A stretch of 64,000 nucleotides of DNA, taken from NCBI GenBank assembly GCA_027422505.1, contig JAPQWV010000674.1:124001-188000 (forward strand). The letters are read 5' to 3'. Shown here piece after piece: positions 42,500-52,881 of this stretch. The notes under the pieces were generated by a model that was given only the letters and a program-made list of their open reading frames with translations, was not told where the DNA came from and ran no database searches. Every line of letters begins with the position of its first letter. The stretch's first letter is position 1. A program made the position numbers and the translations under genes. The stretch comes from Craterostigma plantagineum (taxonomy: Eukaryota > Streptophyta > Magnoliopsida > Lamiales > Linderniaceae).

Positions 42500-44030
42500 A
42501 TGGATCCAAATATAAAGACATTACAAGACCAAGTAACAATCAATTTTAATTCGGCACTGAGACATTATGAAAAATATAAGAATTAACTTGAAAATGTTAG
42601 AACACTCGAGGCTAAGATAGACTTAGAAATTATGGTAAGAACTTGGCAAAAATTCTGATGTAGTCCAAGTAGAGGAAAATCAGGATGCATGTAGAGCTAC
42701 AAATTCCACAGAAGAATGCAAAGTCAAACTAGAATTAGAATTAACACTAGCTAGTGCTCTCGATATGATCTCTAGTCTTGAATCTAAGCTAGAAACTTCT
42801 GAATCTAACCTTAGGAGCTCTAGTGCGAAAATAGATGAACTAACTAAGAGCTCAACTCTTAGCGATGCTAAGCATATTTCGTTAGAGAAGCATAGCTCGG
42901 TAGTTAAAGAATTACAGGACAGACTAGACAACAACCATAAATGTCTACTTAGGAATATAGACGAGAAAAGTCTCCTTAAATGTAGACTAGAAGGTGTGAA
43001 CAAAAGGTTACTAGTCTCGAAGCTCAAATAGACAAATCTAATTCTAAGACAAGCGAGTTAACTAAGAGTCTAGACACCCGTCAAGCCGAGAAGAGCACTG
43101 CTCAAAATAACTATGCTTTCTTAAGAGAAGAACGTGGGAAGCTCTATTCTAAGATTAATCAATTCGAAAATCTTCTTGCGATTTCTAAGACCAAGGAAGC
43201 ACAACCTCGTCATTCTGAAAACTCGTCTTCCGTCGATATACCTCATATTCTTAAAGAAATAGAGGATTTAAATTCTACATTAGAAACGGAAAGAAAGAAT
43301 TTTGAAGCTGAAAAGAATGCGCTTTTATTAGAAATATGTAATCTCAAAGCTTCCTCACAAGAAAAGTTAATCTTTAAGCAGGTTAAGAAAGAGAAAGAGG
43401 CTTTGAGCGCCAATAGATCAAATACTCCAATTTCTAAAGCCGTTACTTCTACATGTTCGTTAAAGCCTATCAATTTTAGAAGTACAAACTTTGAAAGTGG
43501 CTCTTCCTCCACCACGAAAATTTTTCACGAAAATAATTCAAGTTCTAGCGCACAAACTTCATCGTGTGTTTCAAATAATTCTACTAACTTTTCACTTAAA
43601 AAGCCTAGACTTGAACATAATTTTCGAAATTCATATTCTCATGTGAAAAATGTGCATTCTCCACGTAGGAATTACGACACTTCTAATTTGCATGCTTATC
43701 ACTCTATTTGCTCGTATTCTTACATGAAGTATACAGTCAATATTCGTTCCGAAAAGCATTTTTTACGACTAGGTACTGAGAAGACCTCTACAAGTAAACA
43801 TTCTAGGAGCACATATTCACATGCTAGAATTACTTATCCGTGTAAAATCAAGCAAAAATGGATTCCTAAGTCGGATATCAAGTTGCAAAGTCCTAGTCAA
43901 ATATGGACTCCTAAGACTACATCTTCGATCAACTTAGGCTCACAATCTAATTTTACACTACGACTAACTCATTTTCTGCTAATAAGGGAGGACCCATACG
44001 ACAATGGGTACCAAAGTCCCGATAGTTTTG
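42500..44030 (+). pseudogene. gag remnant of element H
   Basis: The ATG at 42500 (MDPNIKTLQDQV) opens a coiled-coil protein. Frames 42765-43031 and 43403-44030 match the coiled-coil and C-terminal parts of gag in B (SLES.LE.S...RSSSAKI.ELTKS; NFRSTNFE.GSSS; KQKWIPKS). There is no UBN2-like domain and no CCHC knuckle, so this gag either lost its first half or never had it. Gag frame ends WVPKSR and TAG (44024-44026), followed by TTTTGCAG and a +1 protease frame, as in B, D and E. A one-base change near 43975 has fused the two frames. Confidence 0.75.
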
Positions 44031-44032
44031 CA

Positions 44033-44125
44033 GATTTCCCTCATGTATGGTACTTCGATGATAGTTGCTCCACATACATGATCAAGGGCGAGCGGCAGAG
44101 CAACTACAACAAATTCCCTACCTAA
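44033..44125 (+). pseudogene. protease remnant of element H
   Basis: HVWYFDDSCSTYM corresponds to HVWYLDSGCSTHM, with D-D-S (44057-44065) in place of D-S-G. The domain ends about 20 codons later. Confidence 0.72.
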
Positions 44126-44650
44126 GCGACAAACTCGGTGAGGAAATTGGTCGAAGAAACGTATGGCGGGCTTCCATGGCATGCGCTGCTGGCGGACCTC
44201 ACTTGGGGTTCTGTGATGTGTCTTCGGTGGAAAGAAACAGGAGTTGGCGTCACCATGCCTGTTCCCGACCTGCCCTGCGGAAGCATGTTCTGCGTTCCTC
44301 ACTCCGCTTGATATTTCCCTTCGGAAATTATCTTTCTGGTGCGCCTGCACCTTTCCCGCACGTCACCGGGCTGCCCTACTGATTGGAGAAGGATTATGAC
44401 ACCTTCGCTGCCTCTTTTTTTGCATTTTTTGCGTTGACTATATTTTTGGTTGGCATGGTCCTGTTTGGGACCTTGTTGGTGTCTCGGTTGTTTTCCGGTT
44501 TGTTGATGTGCTTGCTGGTCGGATGTTTCGTTACCGCTTGTTGCGTCATGAGCGTCATTATGTACGCTAAACATGTACTCCTGTTTCTTTCATTTTTTAG
44601 TGAACGTTTCCAAAAAAAAAAATCCTTACATATTTCTTTTAAGTGATAAA
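44126..44650 (+). other. unassigned segment of H with a small hydrophobic open frame
   Basis: The first half has no similarity I recognise. The frame 44383-44646 (87 codons) is strongly hydrophobic (runs of F, L, V, C and A at residues 10-70), enough for two membrane spans, and ends KKKSLHISFK. No upstream element or relative supports its expression. It could be the chance translation of a T-rich region. Confidence 0.35.
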
Positions 44651-46918
44651 ATTTAGGATGAGTCACTATTAATTCTCTAGGGATTACAATTTGGTACATT
44701 ATGCATCTGAGCTGAAATGTTAAATGCCAAATTTTTTTTTAAATTTTTTCTTGCATTTTTCCGCATTTAGTTCTAATAATAATAAAAAAAATCAATCATG
44801 CATTTTTACTTAGTTTTTTTCCGTCTGTTTTCATACCATGTTCATGTTTTTTAATAAAAAAAGAAGAAACACACATACATAGTATTTTTTTGCACTGTTT
44901 TGACAAACAAAATAAAACAAAAACAACGAAAATGGGGAGTGACGATTACTCGATCTACTTTGATTTGTTCACAAAAATCTTTCCTTGATATATGACTGGT
45001 TATTTGCTTAATATTGTCTGTCTAGCCACATTCTTTTGTCCGAATGATCCACTAGACACAAAGCCACATCATATATGTGAGATTTTCAGCCTTATTATTT
45101 TTTCGGGAATTTATCCTTGAGCGAGTCACACATCAATGCTTGTCTTAACTTGTAGCTCTTGGCCTCATACTCGCCTTGCGTTAGATTGTTGGGAAAATGA
45201 TTAGGGCACGTAGGAAAATTCCTCACTTGGCCAAATCAAAATATCATCCTTGAAATTATTCCTCTAGTCATCCCTTTGAGCCTTCTCCGATATGCTTTTC
45301 TTCATTTGTATCCCGATCAAGCCTTCAACCGTAATTGATAAATTTCGGAGGGATGCATAAACTAAAAAGGAGGGGGAGAAAAAGGTGACGAAAGAAAAAG
45401 AAGAAAATGATGACAAAAGGATGTGAAAAACGCACACGAGGAATGCTCAACGCACAACAAATAGTCCAAAAGAACATGCCTTCCTAATTATTGAAATCTT
45501 CTAGAAATGATAAGAGGGCATGGATCTTGCTCTGTACTTCTCCTTCGATAATCTCGTATACTCGTCAGAACGGCTAGAATAGTAGCACCACGAAGTGAAC
45601 TTCTTCAACGATAATCTGGTCTTATATCGAGACAACGAGAAGAAGAGCACGGCATTGGGTTCGAATTCCATAACTGTGAACTTCTCCAAATCGATAATCT
45701 TTGAAACCTCTTTGGATTAAAAGAAGAGGAGCACGGTTTCGACCCAAGAACCAACAAGAAGAACTTCGCCTTAGATAATCTCCCAGCCTCGTAGAGAAGC
45801 GGAGCTTCAGCTTGAGCAAGTGTAGAGTAATATGAAAAAGTTTAAGGATGAAAAAGAAAATGCCGGAGAAGAGGACGACGAAGAAAAGGAAGATCTTTAG
45901 TCCACAATTCCTAAATACTTCCCCTCCCTTCTAAGTCAAAACCAAAATACAAAATCCCTAAGTCCCTTTGATTCCGAATCCACGGTCTCTCGCTCGGTGA
46001 AATGATTAAAAGCGCCTTGATAGCAGGTTAATTGATATAATTTTGCTTGTGTTGACATGAGTGATATATCTATATATAAATCCCATGATAAAAATAATTG
46101 AGTGCTAGAGCAAACCTCGTGAGAGTTGTCGAAATGGATCACTCTATGAACTTAGTACTTTAGTTTGATGACATGACTTGACGACAAATTATTATTCTAT
46201 GTGTCATGTGAAATATTTGCTTGGACATGATCAAAGTGACGTAATCTAACCCCAAAACAAAGCAAATAAAAAGGAAAAATATAATATATATATATATATA
46301 TATTAAAAAATAAATATAAAAATCGTATAGTCTTGTTTCAAATTTTTCTTTACTTTTATTTTTCTTTGCATTATTTTTTCATGCATTTTTTCTTGTATTT
46401 TTGCATTTATTTTTCACTTTGAATTTTCTTATGCATGAAGATTTCGCACATTTTCAAATGCATTTGCACATGCATTGGCTCAGACTTGTTTAAAAGCGAA
46501 ATATTTCTTGCTCAAATGGTTACGGAAATTTTCATATGCATGCTTAGGAGTTCATGCATACATGCTGAAATTATTATATGTGTTTCTACTCGTTGTGTCA
46601 TATGTGTTACAGTTTCATATGCATATCTTGGTGAATATGTATATCTTTTCGAAATTGTTAAACACTATATGCGCACTTTTTGAGGGGGAGTCAAGATTCT
46701 TAGGTGTGAAAACATGAATTAAGGGGGAGAATGAAAGATTACTCTATTATTTTAAAATTACTCTAGTAAATTTCCGCTGAGCATTATCTGAGGAGGAGGA
46801 GTAGTATGCTTTTACGGTGGAGTAATTGTTTTTGTAATTCATGTCTACATTTAACTTTAACGGTTACTCTTGACTCACTACTCTCATCATTTAGTATGAA
46901 AAAGCATGAACGACTAAA
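44651..46918 (+). other. 3' spacer of element H
   Basis: It aligns loosely with the B and D spacers: the CACTAGACACAAAG motif (45051), the four-copy GAACTTCTYCAACGATAAT repeat (about 45532-45800), a TA microsatellite (about 46282-46302) and purine tracts at 46683-46690 and 46721-46729. No conserved protein. Confidence 0.7.
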
Positions 46919-46923
46919 TCCTC
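46919..46923. repeat. target-site duplication TCCTC (left)
   Basis: It is repeated at 49874-49878, immediately after the LTR end CTGAACA. Confidence 0.9.
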
Positions 46924-49873
46924 TGTAGTGCCCCGTTTCCTATTACCTTTTTACGCAGCAATAAAATATTCGTATAAAATTTTTCGCGATTTCCATAACC
47001 ATTTCCTTTAAAAAAAACGGGTGCGTACATCTGGTCTAGTTTCTTTCACAATAATGTACATATATGTACCTATCATATGAGTCACAAAATGCGATAGTCT
47101 AAATCCGTTTCTATTCTATATGCTAACGATGAACCAGAGGGGAGCAGGAGGAGAGCGTAGTTGGCCAACCTTGAATCCATGCTTTACGATGATGCTTTCT
47201 ACGTAGCCTGCTAATTATCTACAACAACTGTGAAGACACCGATTCAGAGTATGATCGCAACATGTTAACTAATAACATACAAGTAATAAAGTAAGAAGTA
47301 GTTCATCCATTTTCGTAAATACCATAGCCGTATTCAATCATGAAATCATCGTTCACATAATCGTCATTCATACGATCCGTAGATCACATGCCATTCTATA
47401 TGTCTATTTTGATACTCCCGTTATAGACTAGCTAGACTCGTATTCTGTAAGCCCAGTCGGCGCCCATGCATGGGAGTCTGTCAATACTGTAAATACATGT
47501 ATGTGCCTGTACAGGACTCTATCATCCCCCGATTTGAAGGGAAGTAACTGTCATCCCCCTGATTTAGAGGGAAGTATGCCGTAGCATCCGTATCGTACCG
47601 TCCGTAGTCGTAGCAGTCATAACGGTTTCTCCTTTCGTTTATATGTATGCAATGCTATATAAATGCTTTATATAACACATAAATCATGTAAAGGTACTTT
47701 ATAGTCACATAGTTCATGTCAATTCGTAATTAGCACATATATCACATATCAATCAATTAATCCATATAAATCATGTAAGCACATAAAGCACATAAGGTAC
47801 ATGTTGCAAATCATACTCACAAGTTTCGCCTATTTTCTCCGCTCGCTTAGGCGACCTTGCCCTTGCCCTTATCGGACTCCTGACCTATACAATTATTTTA
47901 TCCGTTAATACGAAATTCCCATAATGATATGTGTGTGTGATATGCATGCTTTATTATTATGCATGATCGTTCCTTATCCATAGCCTTTACCAGAAATCCT
48001 AACTTATCTCATGTCAAAACCCTAACTATTGAATACTTTATGTGATATTAAAATTCCTTTTATATATATCGCACTTCTCGTTATTTCTCAATTCTTATAA
48101 TTGCATTTCTAAATATCGAGTTATACCTCGAAATCAATAATTATCAAAAACTTGGTGGTATATATATCGAGATTTTTAAGTTATCACATGTCGATATTTT
48201 TAATATATAACATGTCGAAATCTATGTATCTCAAGATCTCTAATTGGAAAAATGTCGAAGTTTTTAATGAAGCAATCTCGAGATCATTATTTGAGGAAAT
48301 GTCGAGATCTTTAATTTGATATCAGAATTACATCTCGAAATTATATCTCGACAACACCCTCAACATCATAACTCACTATTCGATATTCCATTTAATTAAG
48401 TTTCAAAATCTCGACATCCTAATTTGAATATCAAAATTCGAGATCCCATTTGAAGAAATTCCTAAATCTCGACATTATAATACGATTCGACATTCTATGT
48501 AAATAAATCCTTAGATCTCGAAACCATGACTCGCATTATAATTCTTAGCGAAATCTTAGTAGTATATATCGAGGTCTTCAAGTATAACACATGTCGAGGT
48601 TTTCAAGTGACATCGAGATCTTATCTAATTGAGTAATCATAACTCGACATTTTCCTATTTAAATATATCTCGAGAACTTTTATCAAAAGCACAATATACA
48701 ACGAAAGCTTCTTAATTAAATCTCTAAATATCGAAGCACACTTCGACATTCTTCTAGCAAATCTCAAAATCAATGTCGAGATTTGTCTAATTCATATCAT
48801 CGAATTCTTAAGAACATGATAGAATTCCATCGAACTTCTTACTGTTCATATATTCATCAAATCAAGACACTTAAAAGACTTGAACATTTGTAAATCTTTA
48901 GCATACTTCAGTATCGAACTCATCTCAAGAATTAACCCTACACAAAGTCTAAAAACCCTAATTCTGTCAAATCACGAAATTTTTTTTAAATTTGACATAA
49001 ATTGATTTCTTAAGAAGTTGGAAAATTTCTTTGAAGTCTCAAATGCTGTTCGAATCTCAATCTTCAATATATAGCATGAATATAAAGTCTATACACGTTA
49101 ACACTTGAATCATGGTTATAGTTAAAGATGCTAAATAAATTCATACCCTTCCTTAGCTCTCTTGAAATCGAGTTCTGGCTTCCTTCGTTTCAATTTCACG
49201 TATTCTCCTCAATTGATGTAAGTTATCCTCTCTTCTCCTTTATCTTAGGTTAACGTGTTATAGTAGCCAAAGATTATTCTACTTGTTGACTCACTTTTCT
49301 TCATGATTACATTTTTCATATCTATCTCTAAGAATTATTTAAGTTGCTATACGTTCTATATCGAGAACCTAAGTTCTCGTGGTCTCTATGTTGAGGAAAT
49401 CTTAAACTCTTTGGTTGAAGTATTTCGAAGTCTTATTCAATAAATTCCGACATCTTTGAGGGAAAAATTCGAAGTCTTTATTGAATGGAGCTCGAGATCC
49501 TTAAGTGAGAAATTTCGAAATTTTATAATGAATAGATTCGAATCCTAAAAATTTCGATATTATACTTGAAGGTTTTTGAGACTCTTCTTTAACCATAATT
49601 TAATATTATTTAAATATTTCTTCCCAACTTATTTAGTCATTTTAATTACACTCATGAAATTTTCCAAATCTAAGAAAACCCTATATAACTCATACTTAGA
49701 AAATTCTAATTCCATAACATTCACTTCTTCGCCACTTATCTCTTGAAGAACCTAAAACTATAATACTTTAAATACCTTATTCTATCTATATGTCTATTTT
49801 AAAATAACTCATATGCATGCATGAATTTATGTAAATGCATGAAATTATGATATAAGGTTTCGGTTCCTGAACA
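46924..49873 (+). mobile_element. solo LTR, 2.95 kb, probably Ty3/gypsy
   Basis: TGTAGTGCCCCG at the left and GTTCCTGAACA at the right, with a 5-bp duplication, define a complete solo LTR. Length and termini resemble the LTR family at 6567 and 25664, but the sequence does not align overall. The interior is AT-rich, with CATCCCCCGATTT / AGGGAAGTA repeats near 47520-47580 and a long word array at 48080-49570. No gag or pol similarity. Confidence 0.85.
48080..49570. repeat. array of TCTCGACATT/TCGAGATCT words in the solo LTR
   Basis: TCTCGA, TCGAGATC, TCGAAATT and related words recur every 20-30 bases in both orientations through AT-rich sequence. It occupies the part of the LTR that is filled by TTCGCAAA words in the 6567 family. 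Confidence 0.7.
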
Positions 49874-49878
49874 TCCTC
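49874..49878. repeat. target-site duplication TCCTC (right)
   Basis: It matches 46919-46923; element H sequence resumes GATGGAGCC. Confidence 0.9.
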
Positions 49879-49879
49879 G

Positions 49880-50197
49880 ATGGAGCCTTTTAATGATTTT
49901 CAGGTATATGAAGTGGATGCATTTCAAGAAGATCCTCCAACCACTTCTCAGAAGCGTACCCTTGAAGATTTAGCAAATGAAAAACAAGTCGGTCAATCCA
50001 CCAAATTCCGCCACGCGTATCACTTTGAAACCGGGCTCTCTCGCAATGCCACATTCAAACGAGGCTTGGTACAACTTAAAACCATCAAAGAAAGAGACGG
50101 CCTACCTTCTTCCGGAACTAGAGACGCTTCTTCGAGGCCGAACCAGACAACTTCCTTTTGGAGAAGACGAATCTGGCGAAACGCAGAAGATGGCTAA
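49880..50197 (+). CDS. unrecognised 105-codon open frame in the 3' part of H
   Basis: It starts ATGGAGCCTTTTAATG seven bases after the solo LTR and encodes MEPFNDFQVYEVDAFQEDPP, then a basic stretch including FETGLSRNATFKRGLVQLK. No domain or family is recognised. It may be the end of a once-longer 3' ORF of H occupying the place of aORF, because it lies between the spacer and the 3' LTR, but it has no visible similarity to aORF. It may also be chance. Confidence 0.35.
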   Translation: MEPFNDFQVYEVDAFQEDPPTTSQKRTLEDLANEKQVGQSTKFRHAYHFETGLSRNATFKRGLVQLKTIKERDGLPSSGTRDASSRPNQTTSFWRRRIWRNAEDG

Positions 50198-50669
50198 ACC
50201 CCGAGCCCTCTCCTCGACTCTGGCATGCCCCTTGCTTCCGGAAGAAGAAGCAAGGACTGAGGACCGAATGACACGTGACTCAAGCATCATCAAGGACTGA
50301 AGTTGCCAACTGTGTCCACTGCATCAAGGACCGAAGTTGCCAACCTTGTCCACTGCATCAATGATCGAAGTTGCCAACCGTGTTCACCTCTCCAAACCTC
50401 ACATCGGATTCCCGATCTCATCACAAGGTTGACCCAAATAGGGGGAGTTTCGAGTTTCGTGTGCTTTCAACGGGAGAAATGGAACGCGGACTTTCCAAAA
50501 TCGGGCAAGAACTTCGTACATCTTACGGCATTTAGGAGAAGAACTTCAAAGGAATATTCGAAGAAAAAGCCGATGCATAGAAGACCTGGTGAGCTTGAAG
50601 ATTTTCTAAAGAGGAGATATCAGGGATTCGAGGACTCTTTCATTTGCAAGACGAAGATAACCCGCGCTA
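50198..50669 (+). other. 3' internal end of H with tandem repeat and purine tract
   Basis: Three copies of a ~37-base unit containing GAAGTTGCCAACYKTGTCCAC lie at about 50282-50390. A purine tract TAGGGGGAG is at about 50438, over 200 bases before the 3' LTR, so it is unlikely to be the functional primer site. An overlapping frame (50303-50734) has no recognised similarity. Confidence 0.55.
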
Positions 50670-51008
50670 TATTGGAAATTGGATACAATTTTATTGTAAT
50701 TCAAAGTAGTAGTCTTGAACTGAATTGTAATTAGTCATATAATAAGACTACTGGTGTAAATATACCACGAGATGGTATATATAAGCGAACTCCTTAGGAA
50801 ATAAGGAGTGTGTTGTAGCAAGGAATCATTATCGAAAAATTAGAATTGGAAATTTTAGTGAAGATTTTAGCACCAACCCTTGCTTGTTCTTCAAGTTACT
50901 TCTCTCTCAAGTTTCAATTGTAAATCTCAGTCTTCAACTTCGAATTATTTAGATTTTAATATCCGATTCTTCTTAGATCAATCTAGGTTGGATATCAGGG
51001 TCCTAACA
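50670..51008 (+). repeat. 3' LTR of element H
   Basis: It starts TATTGGAA (TG changed to TA), lacks ~20 bases near the start, and ends GGTCCTAACA. It otherwise matches 40290-40651 closely. Confidence 0.9.
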
Positions 51009-51399
51009 GTGGGCTTGTGCTGTCACCTGAGGCTCTTCAGGTATGAGCGTGGAGATCAATGCCTGTAGGCGTGGTAGCCTGTTGGAGTTGGTTGTGCCAC
51101 ATTTCTGCGACGGGTTGTGCTTCTTGTTGGAGGATCTTCTCAATAGACCCTTGAAACACGCCTACATGGCCGTTTGCATCTAGATCTGCAGTTGAGCTTC
51201 TTGAGTCGGGGGCTCCTATTCAAGCTCCTGGGCTACTGCATCAATCATCGCAGCCTCAGGACTTGGTTGTTGTTGAGGGCTCACATTGAAGTCTGTCGGG
51301 TGCCCTCGAATCATCGCTTCCGTAAGATGATTCTCCCGACAGTAGAGTCTGTAGACGTCTCCCGTGGGATCGGCGAGACGGAGTAAGTCAAAAGAAATC
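51009..51399 (-). pseudogene. aORF middle part (element X, right of H)
   Basis: Leftward from 51399 it reads LLRLADPTGDVYRLYCRENHLTEAMIRGHPTDFNVSP and then the acidic Gln/Pro-rich region with DAVAQELE, matching E at 30770-30620. Several stops interrupt it. The LTR of D abuts it at 51400. It continues at 40284 when H is removed; bases 51009-51013 are the second copy of the H target duplication. Confidence 0.75.
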
Positions 51400-51749
51400 T
51401 GTAGAATACTACTTGTAATTGTGCTTTGATTTTATTAGATGTCCTTGTAATTAGAGGTTTTTCTTTTATTTATCAATAGATTAGGACTTGTATGTTAGTT
51501 ATACCAAGTTTATTTGGTATAAATACATTTGTAAACATTGTGCTTAATAGAAGATTTTTGAAAATTGATCCGAAAAGCTTGCAATTCAATTTCTAGAGAG
51601 AGAAACAGCAAAATCTTCATCTCACTAGGCAAATTCTCCCTTGAGGTTTCAAATGAGTTTTTCGATCAAGCTTAGATTTCGTATGATTCTAATCGATTAG
51701 CTAAGGATTCAAGTCTAGGATCTTAGAGTTGATATATTAGGACCTAACA
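51400..51749 (+). repeat. 5' LTR of element D
   Basis: It runs TGTAGAATAC to GGACCTAACA (350 bp). The TATA inverted repeat at about 51497-51524 has one mismatched position. Confidence 0.93.
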
Positions 51750-51751
51750 AT

Positions 51752-51763
51752 TGGTATCATAGC
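51752..51763 (+). promoter_or_regulatory. primer-binding site of element D
   Basis: TGGTATCATAGC differs by one base from TGGTATCAGAGC. Confidence 0.9.
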
Positions 51764-52881
51764 AGATTCGTTCTGTTTTGAATCGAAAATTTTTAGAATT
51801 GGATCGAATTTTCATTTCTGTTACTATTCCATCGAAGAACAGTTTGGCGCGAAATTCAATTAGCTTAATTGTGTGCTTATCTGAGTTGAATTTCATGTTT
51901 CTGCGCTTGCATAAGTAGTTTAAATCAATTAGGAATAGATCGGTAGCAATCGAAATCATGATTTAGGTTGAATTTAGATTCTGAGATTTCACAGTTTGCG
52001 CGATAAACAGTTTGAACGTGTTATGATTTTTGCAAAATTGAAAATTATTTGCTTCGAACATGTTTAATCTTCTGTTTGTGAGTAATCAGTAGCTGATTTC
52101 GAGCATATACCTGTAGTTTCATTGATTAATCTTCTGTTTGCAAGTTCTTCGATCAGGGTAAATTTCTCGATCGAAAAACTATGTGCGAAAAATTTTTCAA
52201 TTAAGAACACTGATTTACGGCTGTCGCTATTGTCAAGCACGTTTTTAGCAGAAAAATTTTCGAGCATAGGTTTTTCGACGAGAATTGACGATTTGACCCC
52301 GCGTAAAACTTTTTCTCTCGAAAAACTTTTCGGTAAGACATTCTTTGTTTGACTTTGTGATTTTCGCTCGTAAAAATTTTTCGGTCAACCTATTAATTTT
52401 GAGTCAGCGAGAAACTCCATTGGGTACTGTTTCTCGACGACCAAAATCAATTAACGCATCCAAAACCTTTTTCGACCGCCGGCTTTCGATCAAATTTTCA
52501 AAACTCAATTTGACTGAAGATATACAGGCTGGACTTCCGTTCGACGATTAAAATTTTCGATCCCAAAACTTCATGAGTCAATTTTTCGATTGAGTTCACT
52601 GTTTAAACAGCTTCTCATCGCAAAATTACATTCGAATCGAAACTTATTTTCGCTCGAAAAATTTGTTGCGAACAATACTTGGCACGCAATATCAGTAACA
52701 CTATTCTTAATCGACGAAATTATTTTTGATCAAACTGTAAAGATTGAATGAAAAATAATTCTCGAACATTCTTTTAAAATCAAACGCTACTAACAAATTT
52801 GCTACTTCTGAAGCACGTCACATCATATTTCAATCCATGAAAACAACAAAAGAAGATCCTACATCAACTCAAGAAAACAAC
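51764..52881 (+). other. untranslated leader of element D
   Basis: It matches the leaders of A and C and is rich in TTTTTCGA words. An ATG at 52837 is in frame with gag (MKTTKEDPTSTQENN before MDAY), but the conserved start is at 52882. Confidence 0.72.

Larger units (their letters stand above)
40290..51008 (+). mobile_element. Ty1/copia-type element H, both LTRs present, pol deleted
   Basis: Two LTRs (362 and 339 bp) and a perfect 5-bp duplication define a complete 10.7 kb insertion, of which 2.95 kb is a nested solo LTR. Leader, gag, a protease remnant and a long spacer are present, but integrase, RT and RNase H are absent. The layout and the spacer show it to be a distant relative of A-E. 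It must have been mobilised by another element. Confidence 0.9.
38195..51399 (-). mobile_element. Ty1/copia element X (3' LTR and aORF pieces; split by H, cut by D)
   Basis: The 3' LTR (38195-38535) is preceded, on the minus strand, by a purine tract and the C-terminal part of aORF (38550-40284). The aORF then continues on the far side of element H at 51014-51399, where the LTR of D interrupts it. This is the only place in the window where the 3' end of the family can be seen, and it shows that aORF is the last gene before the 3' LTR. Confidence 0.82.

Noticed and set aside
44065..44382. 105-codon frame after the H protease remnant
   Set aside because: It overlaps the protease in another frame, has no similarity I recognise, and an opposite-strand frame of 123 codons is equally open.
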